Shown: positions 60,665-64,000 of the stretch, one piece after another
Layout: each line of letters begins with the position of its first letter
How positions within the stretch are numbered: position 1 is the stretch's first letter
Assembly (NCBI GenBank): GCA_963669455.1
Contig: OY770026.1
Coordinates: forward strand, 1,798,001-1,862,000
From: JAWKWH01 sp963669455
GTDB taxonomy: Bacteria; Pseudomonadota; Alphaproteobacteria; Rhizobiales; Rhizobiaceae
Direction of reading: 5' to 3'
Length of the DNA stretch: 64,000 nucleotides
Notes under the pieces: model-generated
What the model was told of the DNA's origin: nothing
The model's database searches: none
Seen by the model: the letters and a program-made list of their open reading frames with translations, nothing else
Position numbers and translations under genes: made by a program

Positions 60665-60952
60665 ATGGATACCAAATCTGTCGAATCCAAAACGGTTGAC
60701 CGGAAGCAGGGCGAACGGCGTCGCGAGCGGCGCAACCGTGTTTTGCAGGGCGCGACGATCACCTTTAACAATGGCTATGGCGCTATGCAGTGTATTGCGC
60801 GCAACATGTCGGAAAACGGAGCTTTGCTGGCGTTTGGCGAAGTCACCGGCCTGCCAAACATGTTCGACATCCGGTTTGCCGAGAGCAAGGAGATACGTAA
60901 AGCACATGTCTGCTGGCGGCGAAAGCAATCGGCCGGCATTGAATTTGGCTGA
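60665..60952 (+). CDS. PilZ domain protein
   Basis: A 95-aa stand-alone PilZ domain, a cyclic di-GMP receptor fold. The Arg-rich entry RRRERRNRVLQGATI and the NMSENGALLAFGE motif (N-x-S-x-x-G) are the c-di-GMP binding elements. The ATG at 60665 follows GAGGAGG. It could sense c-di-GMP made by the GGDEF protein at 41922 among others. Output partner unknown. Confidence 0.88.
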   Translation: MDTKSVESKTVDRKQGERRRERRNRVLQGATITFNNGYGAMQCIARNMSENGALLAFGEVTGLPNMFDIRFAESKEIRKAHVCWRRKQSAGIEFG

Positions 60953-61086
60953 CCGGTTCGGATTTCCCAGGCAGCGGCGGTTATCGCCGCTGCGAAAACT
61001 CCTGTGTTGGCCCTTCTGTCCCAATTTGGGTTTGACCGCGCCGTGTGCGAACCGATAAACTTGCTCCCAATACAGGGAGCATGCCG

Positions 61087-61449
61087 ATGCTGATCTCTTC
61101 CATTCTCATTGCCATTATCGCCGCTCTTCATCTCTGCTTTCTGTGGCTGGAGATGTTTACCTGGACCACGATGGGACCGAAGGTGTTTCGTTCTCTGCCC
61201 AGGGAGTTGTTTGAACCGACCAAGGCGCTTGCCGCCAATCAGGGGCTTTATAACGGTTTTTTGGTGGCCGGGCTGATCTGGTCGCTTTTCATCCAGGATG
61301 CCGCCTGGCAGTTCAATGTCGCGCTTTGTTTTCTCATCTTTGTTGCGGTCGCCGGCATCTATGGCGCGGTGACAGCGGCAAGAAACATATTTTTCGTCCA
61401 GGCTCTGCCTGCGCTGGTTGCAATCGGACTGCTCGCCGCAGGGCTCTGA
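61087..61449 (+). CDS. DUF1304 family membrane protein
   Basis: A 120-aa protein with four membrane helices, with the DUF1304 pattern LHLCFLWLEMFTWTTMGPKVF, ANQGLYNGFLVAGLIW and AGIYGAVTAARNIFFVQALPAL. Function unknown. GGGAG fits ATG 61087 better than ATG 61081. Neighbour genes are unrelated single units. Confidence 0.88.
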   Translation: MLISSILIAIIAALHLCFLWLEMFTWTTMGPKVFRSLPRELFEPTKALAANQGLYNGFLVAGLIWSLFIQDAAWQFNVALCFLIFVAVAGIYGAVTAARNIFFVQALPALVAIGLLAAGL

Positions 61450-61513
61450 TCGCCATTTACAATGTGCGTTGAGAAAGCTACCGGGTGGTTTGACGCCAAT
61501 CCGGGAGCTAAAC

Positions 61514-61861
61514 ATGACTGCAATTGAAAGACATCACACAGGACAGCGCATGAGCAAGATCGTCGTTCATGGCGATACGATCTATCTGGCTGGCCAAACT
61601 GGCACCGCCGATCAAACAGTTGCCGAACAGACGATCGAAAGTCTGGCCAAAATCGACGCACTTCTGGCAGAGGCCGGAAGTGATAAAACCAAAATTTTGC
61701 GCGCCGATATCTGGCTTGATGACATGCGCGACTTTGCCGAAATGAATGCGGTCTGGGATGCCTGGGTGCCGGAGGGGCATGCACCGGCACGCGCCTGTGG
61801 TTCGGCGCATCTTGCCACGTCCGGATACCGGGTCGAGATCCTGATTGTGGCGGCAAAATAG
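61514..61861 (+). CDS. RidA family protein
   Basis: A 115-aa protein of the RidA/YjgF family, relatives of which hydrolyse reactive enamines and imines from PLP enzymes. It shows VVHGDTIYLAGQTG, TIESLAKIDALLAEAGSDKTKIL and the substrate-binding Arg in PARACGSAHLA. The ATG at 61514 has GGGAG 8 bases upstream. The Arg is conserved, so imine/enamine deaminase activity is plausible, although Rid subgroups differ. Confidence 0.9.
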   Translation: MTAIERHHTGQRMSKIVVHGDTIYLAGQTGTADQTVAEQTIESLAKIDALLAEAGSDKTKILRADIWLDDMRDFAEMNAVWDAWVPEGHAPARACGSAHLATSGYRVEILIVAAK

Positions 61862-61990
61862 GGTTTGTCAGACCATCATGAGTTGATGAGCGGCTTGCTG
61901 TTTTAAAAAATCTTGTTAGTATGCTAATGAATATCAGAGCAGGCCCGGGCCTGGGATATGCTCTGGGTGTCGTGGGAGGAGAGGTGCGGC

Positions 61991-63718
61991 GTGCGACGTT
62001 ATCTGACAATCAACCTGGCTGACCGCGCGGTCGAAGCAAAAGAACTGCATGGCAAGGATATCGCCATTTGTGGCCGCTATTTCATTGCCAAAACCCTGTT
62101 GGAGCAGAAAGTCGCAACGGTCGATCCGCTTGGGCCGGACAATCCCCTGATCTTTTCTGCCGGACCGTTTGCGGGCACAAATTTCTCCAATGCCAACCGG
62201 CTTAGCGTCGGCTGCAAGAGCCCGCTTACCGGTGGTATCAAGGAAGCCAATTCCGGCGGCACGTTTGCGTTTGCGATGGGCCAGCTTGAAATCGCCGGTT
62301 TCACGCTGAATGGCGTGGCCGAAGACTGGACCGTCATTCACATACCGGCGGACGGTGATATCCGGTTTCTCGATGCGGCACCCTATATGGGCAAGGGCAA
62401 TTTCGACACCGCTGAAAAGCTTCATCAGGATTTTGGTCAAAAAATCTCGATCGCGCTTTGTGGACCGGTGGGCGAGTATGAAGGGCTGCTAGCGGGCATT
62501 GCATTTTCCGACACGGACAACAGGCCGTCGAGGCTTGCCGCGCGCGGCGGTGTCGGTGCGGTGATGGGCGCCAAGAAGGTCAAGGCGATCATCGTTGACA
62601 AGCACAAGATGCCGACGCTGCACGACCGCAAAAAGGTGATGAGTGCGGTCAAGGATTATGGCCGCCAGCTCAATGAAGGCGTCGCTATCCAGGCGTTCAA
62701 AACCCATGGCACGGCGATGGTAGCCGACCTCACCAACCGGCTCGGCGCATTGCCGGTGAACAATTTTTCAGGCGGTCAGGTCGTTTCAGCCGATGAGGGG
62801 CCGCTGAAGATGGGCGGCGATTATATCCGCGACCTCAATATCGAGCGTGGCGGCGATCCTTCGCATGCCTGCATGCCCGGCTGTCTGATCAAGTGCTCGA
62901 ATGTCTATGTCGACGCCAAAGGGCGCGAGATTGTTTCGCCGCTCGAATATGAAACGATCGGGTTGCTTGGCACCAATTGCGGACTGACCGATCCGGACGA
63001 CCTGGCCTATCTTAACGAAACCGCCAACGATCTTGGCATCGACACAATCGAGGTTGGTGCGATGATCGCGGTGCTGATGGAGGCCGGTGAGGCCGATTTT
63101 GGCGATGTCGGGTTCATGCGCGCCTGTCTTGAAGATATCGGCAAGGGCAATGAGCGCGGGCGCATATTTGCGCAGGGGACCGCCCGGGTCGGCGAGCATT
63201 TCGGCGTTGAGCGGGTGCCGGTGATCAAGAAACAGGCGATCAGCGCTTACGATCCGCGCGTTATCGAGGTTACCGGCGTATCGATGATGGCGACGGCGCA
63301 GGGCGCGGACCACACAACGGGAAATGCGCCGTCATTTCCCACTGCTGACCTGGATGTCCAGGCGGTTGCTGCAGAAAGCTATCGCATGCAGGTGACCAGT
63401 GCGGTCGCCGATTCACTTGGGCTTTGCGTGTTCGGGCGCAGCGTGACCGATGTGAACCGCAATCTGATTGCGCAAGGGATCAATGACGCCTTTGACTGTG
63501 ATGTCGATGAGGCGTTTATCGTCGAAATTGGCCGCGAAACACTACGGCTCGAAGCGGAGTTCAACCGGCAGGCCGGTTTTACCGCCAGTGACGACGAACT
63601 GCCGGCGTTTTTCATGAGTGAAGAACTACCTCCCACCAACAAGACGGCGCGGCTGACCGCAGATGAGGTCGGGCGCCTGATGCGGGGGTTCGATGCAGCC
63701 ACCGACATACCGGCCTGA
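61991..63718 (+). CDS. Aldehyde:ferredoxin oxidoreductase family protein
   Basis: A 575-aa member of the AOR family, tungsten or molybdenum bis-pterin enzymes with a 4Fe-4S cluster. The pterin region (FSAGPFAGTNFSNANRLSVG, AARGGVGAVMGAKKVKAI) is present. The cluster cysteines read CMPGCLIKC, spaced CxxxCxxxC rather than the textbook CxxCxxxC, with a fourth Cys in SLGLCVFG near the end. GTG at 61991 is chosen: GGAGGAGAGG lies 7 bases upstream and the family start RRYLTINL follows. A gene for an XDH-type FAD subunit starts 4 bp later. Substrate unknown. Confidence 0.9.
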   Translation: MRRYLTINLADRAVEAKELHGKDIAICGRYFIAKTLLEQKVATVDPLGPDNPLIFSAGPFAGTNFSNANRLSVGCKSPLTGGIKEANSGGTFAFAMGQLEIAGFTLNGVAEDWTVIHIPADGDIRFLDAAPYMGKGNFDTAEKLHQDFGQKISIALCGPVGEYEGLLAGIAFSDTDNRPSRLAARGGVGAVMGAKKVKAIIVDKHKMPTLHDRKKVMSAVKDYGRQLNEGVAIQAFKTHGTAMVADLTNRLGALPVNNFSGGQVVSADEGPLKMGGDYIRDLNIERGGDPSHACMPGCLIKCSNVYVDAKGREIVSPLEYETIGLLGTNCGLTDPDDLAYLNETANDLGIDTIEVGAMIAVLMEAGEADFGDVGFMRACLEDIGKGNERGRIFAQGTARVGEHFGVERVPVIKKQAISAYDPRVIEVTGVSMMATAQGADHTTGNAPSFPTADLDVQAVAAESYRMQVTSAVADSLGLCVFGRSVTDVNRNLIAQGINDAFDCDVDEAFIVEIGRETLRLEAEFNRQAGFTASDDELPAFFMSEELPPTNKTARLTADEVGRLMRGFDAATDIPA

Positions 63719-63722
63719 CGCG

Positions 63723-64000
63723 ATGTATCTGCGGCCCGACACACTTGACGATGTGCTTGGTTTGTTGTCGCAGGGTGGCAAACAAATATTGGCAGGTTGC
63801 ACGGATTTTTATCCGGCACTGGGCGAGCGCGCGCCCTTCGAACCCGTTGTCGACATCAGTGCGGTCGATGAATTGCGCGGCATCAGGCAGGAGGCCGATT
63901 GCTGGCAGATCGGCGCGCTGACCACATGGACCGATATTGTCCGGGCGGACCTGCCACCGGCCTTCGATGCACTGAAACTGGCAGCTCGCGAGATTGGTTC
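63723..64000 (+). CDS. FAD-binding subunit of a xanthine dehydrogenase/CoxM family enzyme (partial)
   Basis: ATG at 63723, 4 bp after the AOR stop, opens a frame that leaves the window at 64000 after 92 codons. It begins MYLRPDTLDDVLGLL and has ILAGCTDFYPAL, the FAD pyrophosphate loop (normally AGGTDFYP, here with Cys for one Gly), VVDISAVDELRGI and QIGALTTWTDIV. It belongs to the medium subunit of molybdenum hydroxylases. Its small and large subunits would be expected downstream. Confidence 0.88.
   Translation, partial: MYLRPDTLDDVLGLLSQGGKQILAGCTDFYPALGERAPFEPVVDISAVDELRGIRQEADCWQIGALTTWTDIVRADLPPAFDALKLAAREIG

Overview
The window reads as a chromosomal segment of an alphaproteobacterium of the order Hyphomicrobiales (Rhizobiales). 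Supporting signs are a circularly permuted tmRNA gene, the alphaproteobacterial-type SspB and DUF2853 families, a PleC-like histidine kinase with clustered GANTC (CcrM) sites in front of it, an FNR-type box before hemN, and GC-rich, GTG/TTG-tolerant genes. Most genes are core housekeeping. No prophage, transposase gene or CRISPR array was seen. Genus cannot be fixed from sequence reading alone.

Layout. 1-6.1 kb: end of ligA, hemN, a small membrane coiled-coil protein, a DMT transporter with a probable frameshift in its last helix, and a solitary CoxL-like molybdenum hydroxylase subunit. 6.2-15 kb: pepN, PleC-like kinase, SCO1 with a tiny membrane protein before it, prmA and an M24 aminopeptidase. 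15-22.5 kb: azlCD exporter, a MarR/nitroreductase operon with a perfect operator, a secreted protein, a UvrD helicase carrying an in-frame palindromic repeat, and a second MarR gene divergent from a 73-aa protein. 22.5-31.5 kb: DUF900 lipoprotein, ClC channel, thioesterase, D-lactate dehydrogenase, giant AsmA protein. 31.6-38.9 kb: RHH protein, sspB, ssrA (tmRNA), DUF2853, thyA-folA, hflK-hflC-DUF2065-degP, which together form a protein quality control and folate block. 39-45 kb: GNAT, serB, miaA, a diguanylate cyclase and a HerA-like ATPase. 45-49 kb: branched-chain amino acid synthesis (ilvI, a DMT transporter, ilvH) behind a leader-peptide attenuator. 49-58.5 kb: NYN protein, LysE exporter, RecD-like helicase, hybrid kinase, pdxJ, RND exporter. 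58.5-64 kb: TetR, ilvC followed by a triplicated 3' tail, PilZ, DUF1304, RidA, and an aldehyde:ferredoxin oxidoreductase homologue followed by the start of an XDH-type FAD subunit.

The most unusual signals are not gene families but small sequence structures: (i) a 125-bp multi-hairpin palindromic repeat translated in frame inside UvrD, with a relative just past the gene; (ii) a family of MITE-like elements whose ends coincide with the TAG stop codon of the preceding gene in three places; (iii) an ilv attenuator whose leader peptide appears leaderless; (iv) one palindromic operator shared by two unlinked amino-acid exporter genes; (v) a tandem triplication of the ilvC 3' end.
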